64,000 nucleotides of DNA from Dipteronia dyeriana (lineage: Eukaryota; Streptophyta; Magnoliopsida; Sapindales; Sapindaceae). Shown one piece after another: positions 46,549-56,330 of the stretch (its first letter is position 1; each line of letters opens with the position of its first letter). The translations under genes were made by a program, and so were the position numbers. The stretch covers positions 11,540,413-11,604,412 of the forward strand of contig CM065301.1 in the NCBI GenBank assembly GCA_032871835.1. The letters are read 5' to 3'. A model generated the notes under the pieces. That model was not told the DNA's origin. It did no database searches and saw only the letters and a program-made list of their open reading frames with translations.

Positions 46549-48908
46549 ATGTCAACTTCCTCAGACAGTATTGACGCCTTGGTTGAGGGCACCGGAGACC
46601 CTAACCTAGTTCCTCGTAAAAGGGTGTGAGGAATTTTGAGCAATTCCACCGTCGACCCTCAGTCGATTAGCCGTCTTCGGGACAAATACGGTATTCCTGA
46701 CACCGTTTCCCTCACTGTCCCCCACAATAATTATGATGTTTCTAGCCCGCCCAAAGGTGTACTTCCTATCCACGTCATAGCTTTCGAGAGCGGGGTGAGG
46801 CTCCCTCTTCACCCTGCCCTTCGACGAGCTCTTAATGTCTTTCAGCTGGCTCCGCTCCAACTGACGCCCAGCTTCTGGAGGTATATAGTCGGCTTCCTTG
46901 TGTTATAGAGGGAGCAATGTGAGATGAGCGATGTAACTAGGGAGCCTGGGCCTGAAGAGCTTGCCTTCCTTTTTCAGATAAGCAGCCTGGCTGGGGTTCC
47001 TCGAGGCCAATTCTATGCCAAGGCAAAAAACAAGTTCAATTTTATCATCCCCAGGGATTCAAAGAAAAACCCAGCTTGGAAAGAGGAGTGGGTACTGGCG
47101 GGGAGAGACTGGGGGAGCTCTGTCTTTATCGGTGGGCATGAGCTCGAGGTTTCTATCGCTTTTAGTGATAAACCCTCATGGGATCAGGATTCCTTGCCCG
47201 CTGAGTCAGAAGCCGTGCTAAAGACCATCATGGCTCGGAATTACTTAAATTTGAAGTTTCCAACCGTTAACCCCTTCGATCCCCACAGGGTGAACAAGTA
47301 CCTGTGGATCTCCGATGTTACTCCTCGTAAGTATCTTGCTTTATCCTGTTTTTAAATTGTTGGATGGTTCAGTTCTGATGACCTTGACCCCCCTTTTTTT
47401 TAACAGTGTTTGTTGTTGCTCCAGCTTCTCGCCAAGCCTGGTAAGAAAGGACCCCTCCCCCCCTCCCAGATCATTACCGGGAGCTCTCTCAGTTGTTTTG
47501 AAGAAAGGGGGGTCAACCTTTAAAGCTGCTATCTTGCTTACTCCTGCTCCATCGCTTTCTCAGGTGAAGTCTAAGATGGTTATCCTTGCGTCTCGGGGAA
47601 CAAAGGCATTAAACCGATGAGGGCCCGCTTCCCAAGCCGCTGATAAGTCCACTATTGCTCCTTAACCAGTAGTTTTTGCTTCAAATGATGCTTCCCAGTC
47701 ACATTATCCCTTTATACTGATCCGACTGTATCTCGGGCAGTCGAGGTTCCCAAGGAGCCCGATGCCAGTACTTCTGAGGTCGCCCCTTCTCGCCCCCACC
47801 AGCAATTGAGCTCAGAGGGTCAGGACGAGGTTCTGAAGCAATTAGTTGCATCCTGTCCAGGCGGCGGGATTTCTAGGATGACCTCGATGCCCGTGGACAT
47901 CATGATTACCAAAGGGTCTGCCCTTCTAGCCGAGGTAATCGTCGCTTTTACTTCCTCATTCAGCAGCTTGATTTATCATTTTCTAACATGTATTTTCTTT
48001 GCAGGCTTTCAAGTTTCAGGTAGCCATGGGGTATCAGGTGGCCTTCCTCTGCGATCGGCCAGCCAAGGCTGAGGCTGAGGCAGAACGAGCCATGGGGTTG
48101 CTTAAGCGGGCTAAAACCCTAGTCTAGGAGATGACCTTCAGCTAACAGGGAATGGAAACACAGCTAGCTGAGCTTCAGTGCGACCATGAGAGGTTAAATC
48201 GGGCTTTTGATCAGGAAACTATCCGGTCGAAGCAACAAGCTAGCCAGCGGGATGACTGGAAGGGAGAGGCGAAGGCTCTGGGTCGTGAACCAAGCTTTGC
48301 AGGCTCAAATTACAAAGCTCCTGGCCGATGTGGAAGCCTCTTTTAATGAGGGGTATTTTTATGCCTCCTATCAGGTTGCAGAGGCCCTTCCTCCCCCATT
48401 TGATCTCTCCAACATCACCGGCAGGGACAGGGAAGAGGTTATGTCACTGGCTGTAGAGATGTCTCGCCCCGAAAATGATGGAACTGGTCCTTCTACTGGG
48501 GAGGGAGCTGGAAAGCGGCTGGAGGTGTCAGATCTGCCTCCTCCTGTTCCAACCTTTCTATCATCTGGTCCTGGCGAATCTTCGAGGGGGGTCCAAGCCG
48601 AGGAGCCAGAAAGAGGTTTTGCTGAAGCCTGAGATCCCCCCACAATGCTCTCAGGAGTGGAGTCAACCGTATGCGGGATTATGCCTGAGTCAATGGCCAA
48701 CTTTCTTGATGCAGCCATACCGCCTGAGGTTATGGCGGTGATCAATGAAGTTGTGGAGGAGGATCCTGTTGACCCCGAAGCAGTCGAGGTGGATCCCCAA
48801 GAGGAGGCGACGGAGGCGGTAGATGCAGCTGACCAGAACGAGCTACCATTAGAGAGGGAAACATGGGGCGAGGTTTATTCTATGGAGGAGGAGGCTGAAA
48901 GCCATTAG
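46549..48908 (+). pseudogene. Spliced antisense ORF of the Tat element (gypsy-type 'Transposase_28' domain, coiled coil)
   Basis: It runs opposite to gag-pol. From ATG 46549 the frame reads MSTSSDSIDALVEGT, has TGA at 46627, then continues in frame with SRLRDKYGIPDTVSLTVP, PPKGVLPIHVIAFESGVRLP and LALRRALNVFQLAPLQL-like sequence. This matches the plant putative gypsy-type transposase domain (Pfam Transposase_28). After TAG at 46906-46908 it continues in frame to FDPHRVNKYLWISDVTP. Two GT-AG introns are visible: 47327-47406 (CTC|GTAAGTATC ... TTTTAACAG) and 47935-48004 (GAG|GTAATC ... TTTGCAG). The second exon pair joins SALLAE to AFKFQVAMGYQVAFLCDRPA. A charged, probably coiled-coil region (ERLNRAFDQETIRSK) and an acidic tail ending EEEAESH (stop 48906) follow. 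Stops and shifts make this copy dead. The function of the family is unknown. Confidence 0.7.
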
Positions 48909-49349
48909 GAAGATGAAGAAGTTTGAATTCTCTCTTTTGTGATTCATTTTGAATGCCCGAAAAGGGGGGTGGGCATCCCATCTTTAAACGTGTTTGACCT
49001 TTTATTATTTTTCTTTTTTGTAGCCCAAAATCAGGGGTTATGCTCCCTGCCTGATGTAGCCTTATTGGGGAATAGGCTCCCCCATACATTATTTAATTCC
49101 AACTCTAGATCTAGTTCATTCCCCGACTTGCATGTACTTCCTCGATCTCTCTCTAGGCCCGGCGTTCACAGCACATTGTCTTATCCTGGGGGAAATAACA
49201 AGATAAGAACACTCAAAGTCTTTGGTTTGGTAGTCCCCTAGTTTGACCGTATGCCTGTTATAGTGAGCGACCACATATCGGGGAAAAAATAGTGAACAAC
49301 AATAACTGGAATATTTAGAGTTTAAGTAAATCGAGCTCTCCATCCCCAA
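48909..49349. other. Non-coding Tat spacer between antisense gene and tandem array
   Basis: Probably the 3' UTR of the antisense gene and the start of the Tat hypervariable region. No domain is visible in either direction. Confidence 0.45.
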
Positions 49350-50260
49350 GCCCCTTTGGGGGACTGTATCCCGAGTAGGGCATTAAGTAAAGAACTGTTT
49401 AGTCCCTTCTTAGGCTCGGGATTAAGAGGGCTTTCACGCTTTCAAACTCGAACCTTTCTTAGGGGGGGGGGGGGTGGTAGCCCGACCAAAGCCTCAAGAG
49501 GGATATCTAGCCATTTCCTAGTCTCGATATTTGGATGGCAACTATGCTCTTATACTCAGATCCTTCTTGGGGGTTGTAGCCCGACCAAGGCATCAGGAGG
49601 GCTATATAGCTATTTCCTAGTCTTGAGATCTGGATGGAACCTATGCTCTTACACTCATATCCTTCTTGGGGGTGGTAGCCCGACCAATGCATCATGAGGG
49701 CTATCTAGCTATTTCCTGGTCTCGAGATCTAGATGGTAACTATGCTCTTATACTCAGATTCTTCTTAGGGGTGGTAACCCGACCAAGGCATCATGAGGGC
49801 TATATAGCTATTTCCTGGTCTTGAGATCTGGATGGCAACTATGCTCTTACACTCAGATCCTTATTGGGGGTGGTAACCCGACCAAGGCATCAAGAGGGCT
49901 ATCTAGCTATTTCCTGGTCTCGAGATCTGGATGACAACTATGCTCTTACACTCAGATCCTTCTTGGGTGTGGTAGCCCGACCAAGGCATCATGAGGGTTA
50001 TCTAGCTATTTCCTTGTCTTGATATCTGGATGGCAACTATGCTTTTACACTCAGATCCTTCTTGGGGGTGGTAGCCTGACCAAGGCATCAGGAGGGCTAT
50101 CTATCTATTTCCTAGTCTCGAGATCTGGATGGAAACTATATTCGTACACTCAGACCCTTCTTGGCGGGGGTAGTGCCCGGTCGAGGCATCATAAGTGGCG
50201 GGGGGGGCTTCCTCGGCTTACCCCTGGTCTTGAGGTGATAATTTCTTTTTCTCCATGTAG
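49350..50260. repeat. 99-bp tandem repeat array inside the Tat element
   Basis: Units begin at CCTTCTTGGGGG: 49453, 49562, 49661, 49760, 49859, 49958, 50057 and 50156. Spacing is exactly 99 bp from the second onward; the first is 109 bp because of an extended G run (49461-49474). One more degenerate unit precedes them. Each contains GGTGGTAGCCCGACCAAGGC and CTATTTCCTGGTCTCGAGAT. 99 is divisible by three, so frames stay open, but I see no protein domain. Such arrays in Tat 3' regions are a known source of satellite DNA. Confidence 0.93.
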
Positions 50261-50393
50261 ATCGAAATCATTGTAGAACATAGTTGAAGAAGGAGTAAAC
50301 AAGAAAAGCAAGCTTTAATGATATGGAGGATGAAGTACATTATTGTCGGAAAAAAGAAACTAGTCGGAGGTCATCTGCTCCTGAGTCCCCTGT

Positions 50394-51700
50394 TCAAGGG
50401 TAGAATTTCCTTAGGTGATCCGCATTCCAAGTATGGTCGATGAGTCTGCCATTCATATCCTCGAGCTTGTACGCCCCATTACGGATCACCATCTTTATTA
50501 GGTATGGACCTTCCCAGTTGAGCCCTAGGACCCTATCTAACCTCTTCCTGGTATTAAACGTTACTTTTCTGAGAACTAGGTCTCATTCTTTGAAGTTTCG
50601 GGCTTTAACCCTCCTGTTGAAGTACATGGAAATCCTTCTTTGGTAGATTACTACCTTCTTGGCTATTCGATCTTGTTTTTCCTTTAGGAGGTCCAAGCTA
50701 GCTCGGAGCTTACTTTCATTGCTCCATGGTTCGAAATGCTAGACTCTAAAGGAGGTCAACTTGTGCTCGATAGGTAGGACTGCTTAAACCCTGAAGACCA
50801 GCGAGTAGGGCGTTACCCCGGTAGTCATTCTCCTTGTAATGCGGCAAGCCCAGAGGACCTCGGGAAGCTCTTCTACCCATCTGACTTTCTTCTGATGTAG
50901 CTTTTTCTTCAACAATTTCTTAATGGTTTCGTTCATGGATTCCACCAGACCATTGGCCTGAGGGTGGGCTACCGAAGCAAACCGAAGGTTGATTCCCAAG
51001 CCTTCGTAGAAATCTCTGAATCGGCCATTATCGAACTGCTTTCCGAGGTCGGTTATAATGGCAAGGGGGTTCCAAACCTACAAACTACATTAGTCTTGAT
51101 GAACCTTATTGTGTTTTCTTCTGATATCTGAGAGAGTGGTTCGGCTTCGACCTACCTTGTGAAATAGTCAATAGCTACGATAGCATGCTTAGCCTGACCC
51201 GGAGCTGTAGGAAGCGGTCTAATCAAGTCGACTCCCCACATAGCAAAGGGGTATGGCGAGCTAAGGGACGATAAGCGCTCCAGAGAGAGGTGACTCAAGT
51301 TTGCGGCCTTCTGGCATGCCTCGCAGGTTTGCACCAAGTTCTTCGCATCTTTATGGATGGTCGGCCAATAATACCCCATGCGGAGAACCTGATATGCCAA
51401 GGCTTCTCCACCAATATGGTTCCCGCATTCCCTGGAATTAACCTCTCTCAAAACCCACTTGACGTTTTTAGGGTGTAGACATCGGAGTAGGGGAAGGGAT
51501 TTTTCCCTTTGTTATAAATGCCCATCCACCATACAAGACTGGACCAAGAGCCTTTTAACCCTCCTAGCTTGGTCGGGCTCCCTGGGGAGTTTCCTGTCCT
51601 GTAGATACTCCACTATTGGATCCATCCAGCACTACTGTCGGTCCAAGGTATAAGCTTCCTCACCTGTCATAATGCTAGGTAGGGGGATTACTTGAAGAGG
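50394..51700 (-). pseudogene. Tat integrase
   Basis: The zinc-binding N-terminus (NHIGGEALAYQVLRMGYYWP, then CEACQKAA) lies at 51430-51300. The core follows, with the first catalytic Asp in WGVDLIRPLP, the second in AIITDLGKQFDNGRFRDF (about 51062-51010) and the Glu in PQANGLVESMNETIKK (about 50960-50910). The C-terminus has KARNFKE, RNGAYKLEDMNGRLIDHTWN and DHLRKFYP, with stop at 50396-50394. TAG at 51154-51152, directly after AIDYFTR, and other stops inactivate it. Integrase inserts the cDNA. All three catalytic acids are still visible. Confidence 0.85.
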
Positions 51701-52150
51701 GACTCCATGAGGTAAGGTCTGACCACCATATGCAGCTATCTTGGAGAGGACGTCTGGTCGATGATTCAGTTATCGAGATATCTGCTCGATTCTGAATCCC
51801 TTAAATATGCTCTTTAGTTGCTGAACCAATTTCAGGTACGCCATCATATTATCTCCTTTTGCATGATAATCTCTGGAGACTTGGTTGTCCACGAGTGAAG
51901 AGTCGCTCTTGATACTCAAGTAATCAACCCCGAGTTCAATGGCTGCCTTAATTCCAGCTAGCAGGGCTTAGTACTCCACCTCATTGTTCGTGGCTTTAAA
52001 TTCAAACCTGAAACAATGGCAGCACTTAGTTCCTTCTGGGTCGATAAGGACTATGCCCGCTCCTCCCCCAGATTGCCCGAAAGCTCCGTCAGTGTAGAGA
52101 ATCCACGACTCGCAGTTCCAGCTAGTTGTCAAATTCTGGAATCCCCTCAA
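51701..52150 (-). pseudogene. Second, archaeal-type RNase H (aRH) of the Tat element
   Basis: 52150-51968 reads WILYTDGAFGQSGGGAGIVL and FEFKATNNEVEY, then a stop at 51970-51968, then in the same frame ALLAGIKAAIELGVDYLSIK, SDSSLVDNQV. The TDGA and NNEVEY motifs hold the catalytic acids. A second RNase H after the ordinary one is diagnostic of the Tat lineage. Confidence 0.8.
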
Positions 52151-52164
52151 GGGTTACATCTGTT

Positions 52165-52700
52165 ACCGTGGGGGTTGCCTGACCTGAAGGTATTGAGAGC
52201 TTAGCTACAAAGTCTACTAGTGTCTGAGCTTTTATCGCGGTCCTAGGCTTATACTTTAAATCAAACTGGGTAAGCTCTAGGGCCCATAGGACCAGCCTTC
52301 CGAAAACATCCGACCTTTGTAAGAATTGACGGAAGGGTTAATCCGTCACCACTGCTATTGAATGAGCATGGAAGTAAGGACAGAGTTTCCTTACCGAGGT
52401 CACCAAGGCTTAAGCTAGATTCTCCAATAGAGTATAGTTCTTTTCGGGCTTGGTTAGAGCGTGACTCACATAGTAAATAGGTCACTGGATTTTATCCCCG
52501 CATTCCTTGACCAAAACCCCGTTTACGGCAGTCTCTGAAACGACCAAGTATATTTGGAGCTCTTCTCCAGGATTTGGCTTGACCAGCAGTGGAGGGCTTG
52601 TTAGGTATCTTTTCAAAGCTTGGAAAGATTGTTCGCTCTCCTGATCCCATTTCATGTTTCTTCCCTGCTTGATAGCTTTGAAGAATGGTAGACACTTATC
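52165..52700 (-). pseudogene. Tat RNase H (gypsy-type)
   Basis: The frame continues from RT: QALKRYLTSPPLLVKPNPGE, VSETAVNGVLVKE, then after TGA (52484-52482) PIYYVSHALTKPEKNYTLLE, and after further in-frame stops PFRQFLQRSDVFGRLVLWAL. The domain is complete in outline but carries at least three stop codons. Confidence 0.75.
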
Positions 52701-53588
52701 GGTAATCCGAGAGATGAACCTGTTGAGCGCTGCTACCTGTCCGGTCAAGGCTTGAACCTGTTTAAAAGATGTGGGGGATTCTAGATCCATGATAGCCATG
52801 ATTTTTTCTGGGTTAGCCTCTATGCCCCTCTCATGGACCATGAAGCCCAGTAACTTCCCCGCAGTTACCCCAAAGGTGCATTTAGAAGGGTTCGACCTCA
52901 TTTGGTTTTCCCTTAGGATCATGAAGGTCCTACGAAGGTTGTCCAGGTGGCCTCCTAAGGTTGAAGATTTAGTGATCATGTCGTCGATGAACACCTTCAT
53001 CGACCTTCCGATTTCGGGCTTGAACAATCGATTGACTAACCGCTGGTAAGTAGCTCCAGCGTTTTTAAGCCCGAAAGGCATCACCTTGTAGCAGTACAAG
53101 CATTGTACGGTGATGAAACTGGTTTTTTCCTGGTTCGTAAGATGCATCATAATCTGATTGTAGCCAGAAAACGAGTCCATGAAGCTTAGGAGCTTGTTCC
53201 TGGAGGTGGAATCGACCAACTGATCAATTTTTGGCAGTGGGAAATTGTTCGTCGAGCATGCCCGATTGAGGTCGGTGTAGTCTACACACATGCGCCACTT
53301 TCCATTTGCCTTTGTGACCATGACCATGACCATGACCACGTTGGCGATCCATTCGGGGTAACGGGCTTCTCAAATGAAGCCTGCCAGGGTTAGTTTATCC
53401 ACCTCTTCCTGAACCGTTACATTTCTTTTAATGTTGAAGTGATGCCTTTTCTTTTTGATGAGCTTGAAGGTCGGATCCGTCGCCAGTCGATGTGCAGTTA
53501 ATGTTATCAGGATCCCCGGCATCTCAGCATGACTCCAAGCAAAATTGTCTTTGAACTCTGTGAGGAGCCTAATCAAACCCTCTTTCAT
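52700..53588 (-). pseudogene. Tat reverse transcriptase
   Basis: 53588-53370 carries the region before RT (FKDNFAWSHAEMPGI) and ends at TGA 53372-53370. In the same frame follow EARYPEWIANVVMVMVMVMV, TKANGKWRMCVDYTDLNRAC, FPLPKIDQLVDSTS, LLSFMDSFSGYNQI, VMPFGLKNAGATYQRL and the catalytic FIDDM (YXDD-type), then ALTGQVAALNRFISR. The run of alternating Val-Met comes from a GTCATG repeat (plus strand 53318-53341). The catalytic Asp residues are intact, but upstream stops prevent a full polyprotein. Confidence 0.9.
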
Positions 53589-53661
53589 TCCTGGCTCAAG
53601 GGTAGCTATGATCTTGACGACCTTCGAGGGGTCGCTTATTCAGATAGGAATCTCTTCTGGC

Positions 53662-53868
53662 TCATTTTCTTCTCTTTTCTTCCATATCGGGCACCACGAT
53701 GCCGTCTTCGGGGTATTTGGTGGAACCCACGTCTTCCAGGTTCAGTACAGGGGTTATCCTATCTTGGATCGTCGTCACCTGGGTGACTTGTTTTGCTAGA
53801 GCTGTTGGGTTGGCCGACACTGAGTAGCATCTCCTAGCTACTTGCTGATCACCCCAAACTTCCCCCAC
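53662..53868 (-). pseudogene. Tat pol linker between protease and RT
   Basis: WGDQQVARRCYSVSANPTAL followed by an acidic spacer is the usual Tat segment between protease and RT. It is separated from both neighbours by stops. Confidence 0.6.
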
Positions 53869-54003
53869 TTTGTCTCATATCAGGAACTTCAGGACTTTAT
53901 GGTAAATAGAAATGACCCATTTCAAGGATGATAGAAATGGCCTCCCTAATATTGCATTATAGGCCGATGAGGTATCTACCACCACGAAGTCGGTCATGAT
54001 ATT

Positions 54004-54573
54004 TTACTGGAGCGGTGTGGCTCCAATGATCACTGGTAGGATTTTTGATCCTACGGGTGTGATTGAGTCCCCATTGAACCCATATAATGGAGTAGTGCAA
54101 CTATTGTAACACCACTGCTTTAAGTTTAGCTTTTCCACAGTATCTTTGAACAGGATGTCGACGCTGCTACCTGTGTCGACGAGCACGTGGTGCATCATGA
54201 AGTTGGCAATTTGTACCGTGATGACCATAGGGTCATCATGAGGTTGCACGTTGTTATAGACATCTGCTTCAGTGAAAATGATCTGTGACAGTTGAGAGGG
54301 GTTGGTCGGTCTTTGGTCGACCTTGAAGATGCCTTGCCCCTCGTCCGTACGAGAGACCTTCCTCGCATGGTTTTTCCTAGAACTGTTGGAGGTGCCTGCT
54401 AGAGTGGGCCCCTCGCTGATAGTATGTATTATCTGAATCTGTTGCATCAGATCCACTTGCTCTCCCTTCCTTTTCTCGACATGTTCTCGGATCTCGGTTT
54501 GCACCTCTCTTCCAATCTGAATGTTCTCCCTGACTTGTTGTAAGAATTCTATCAAGCATCTTCCCCTTATCAA
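54004..54573 (-). pseudogene. Tat aspartic protease
   Basis: The 189-codon frame contains DPMVITVQIANFMMHHVLVD followed by TGSSVDILF. The catalytic DTGS motif lies at residues 133-136 (about 54177-54166), followed by LYGFNGDSITPVGSKILPV. The domain is typical retropepsin. The stop after ATPLQ cuts it off from RT. Confidence 0.88.
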
Positions 54574-54902
54574 AGCCTCAATCAGGTTCCGTAAGTTGTA
54601 GCATTATGAAGTGTTGTGCCCTACGTCCTCGTAAAAGTCGCAATATTTATAACGATTTCTCATATCCGGTCTTTCATAGGAGCGGGCTTCTGTAACAAAC
54701 CCTTGTCCCTAATGGCGAGGTAGACTGTTTCTCGGGATGCATTTAAGGGAGTGTAATGGTCGTACCCCCTCTCATCACAAGCTATAGAGGTCACTGTCCT
54801 GGGAGGTGGTAAAGCTTGAGGAGGAGCTCGTTTATTTGGATATCTTTCCGGTGTGGGTTGAGGAAGGGGGAAACCGTATGTTGATTTATTTGGGGGTTTA
54901 TT
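54574..54902 (-). pseudogene. Tat gag C-terminus with broken zinc knuckle
   Basis: About 54665-54580 reads YKYCDFYEDVGHNTS, then TAA at 54606-54604 inside the knuckle, then CYNLRNLIEALIRGRCLIE. This is the Cys/His nucleic-acid-binding region ahead of the protease. Confidence 0.65.
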
Positions 54903-55601
54903 TCAGCTTTTCTGAGCTTGCTTATGTCTGGGAGCTTTCTTCTTTTGTCGTTTTACGGCTCTCATGTCGTCATGTTCCATCTTGACCTTGAGCTGTTCGT
55001 CGACCTCAATTTGCTCTAGAGCCCGATCATAAGCTTCTTGGTAGGTTTCTGGAGGTTTCTTAGCAAAAGACCGAAAAAGCTTTCCCGCCCACAGGTTATT
55101 TTTGAAGTTGGCAAGGGTTTCTTTCTTGGTGAAGTCCCTCATCTGGATGGCTTCCTTATAGAAACGCTCTACATAAGCCCGGAAGGTTTCCCCTCTCTCC
55201 TGAATAACGTATTGTAGATGGATCGGGTCCTTAAATCAGGGCTTAACTCCCTGGAATTGTGAGTAGAAATTGGTTGATAACTTGGTGAAAGAATCCACGC
55301 TACTGGCAGGTAGTTTCCTAAACCAGGTTTTAGCGTAATCCGTGAGTGTAGTGGGGAACATTCGACACATAGCGGCCCTTGTTGTGTTCTGAACCTCCAT
55401 ATGTTGAACGAAGCTCTCTAAGTGGCTTAAGGGATCCTCAGTCCCAGAGAACCTGTCAGTTGGCATTTTAAACTTAGGCGAGAGCTCTGCCTCCTGGATC
55501 CTTCTGGTGAAGGGGGCTTTCATTTCACTTAGAGGATCTTTCTTATCCTCCTTGTATTTTCCCTTCTTCATCAATTGGACCTCCTTCTGAAGTTCTGCCA
55601 A
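54903..55601 (-). pseudogene. Tat gag core (Retrotrans_gag domain)
   Basis: Reads FKMPTDRFSGTEDPLSHLES, FVQHMEVQNTTRAAMCRMFP and YAKTWFRKLPASSVDSFTKL, then TGA at 55238-55236, then in the same frame VIQERGETFRAYVERFYKEA and MRDFTKKETLANFKNNLWAG. A clear retrotransposon capsid domain with one internal stop and a second stop after QKS (54903). Confidence 0.85.
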
Positions 55602-55739
55602 CTGGTCTTTTAGACGTTTGCTTTCGGATTTCCTTGAGTTGATCTCTGATTCCTCACCATCAAATCCCTATGACGAACTGGCAACCTCTACCCGGTTCCT
55701 TCTTCAAAGGGGATCTGCTTGAGGGCTTTGCTGACTTTC

Positions 55740-56183
55740 TTATTCCATACCCCTGACTTCTCTCCTTGAAGTCGTTGGGTGGAGAAACTCTCCCCGTTCC
55801 TGAGGAAGGACATCTGTCACGGATTTGACTTGTCTTGGTTGGTAGCGTGGCAGCTCTTCGGGAACGGGGGGCATGGGCCCTAGCCTATCTCGGATCGAGG
55901 TTGGGAGCCCTGCTCTATTACAAGCTGATTCTCTAGGGGCAGGTCCCAGGCGATCGAAGGTGGGTTGCCTAACCCCAGGCCTGCTTGACTCCCCCTGATT
56001 GCAGAGACCCGCTTGTTGGATAACGATACCCTCAGCGAGCAGTAAAATGCGGACGTTCTCTACAAAGGCCGTCGCTTGTTGGTCAAGCTCGACCTGATTT
56101 CCAAGAGGGGGATCCAGATCCCGCACAGTGGCTGGCTGGGTGGGAACCTGGCTATGGAGCCCGGATTTTCTCCCTTTCCTCAA
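55740..56183 (-). pseudogene. Tat gag N-terminal region
   Basis: 147 codons from ATG at 56183, proline- and arginine-rich (FDRLGPAPRESACNRAGLP; RDRLGPMPPVPEELPRYQP). No named domain. It is located between primer-binding site and gag core and separated from the core by stops. Confidence 0.55.
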
Positions 56184-56310
56184 GACCTTTCGTGTCGAAG
56201 TAGCAGAAGGCTATCCCGATGTGCCCTGCTGCCCCTGTGAAGAGCAGAGCCTCATGATTATTATGAAATAACAAACTTTTTGAATGTATAGGTGGTGGTG
56301 TGGGAGTTTT

Positions 56311-56325
56311 CCACAGGCGATGCCA
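56311..56325 (-). promoter_or_regulatory. Primer-binding-site-like sequence of the Tat element
   Basis: On the minus strand TGGCATCGCCTGTGG begins five bases after the 5' LTR. It resembles the TGGCGCC-type primer-binding sites of Tat elements but is diverged; the tRNA is not certain. Confidence 0.55.
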
Positions 56326-56330
56326 GAAAG

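Noticed and set aside
49356..49697. Plus-strand frame across the 99-bp repeats
   Set aside because: It is generated by a 33-codon-compatible repeat inside a retrotransposon spacer; the minus strand is open too.
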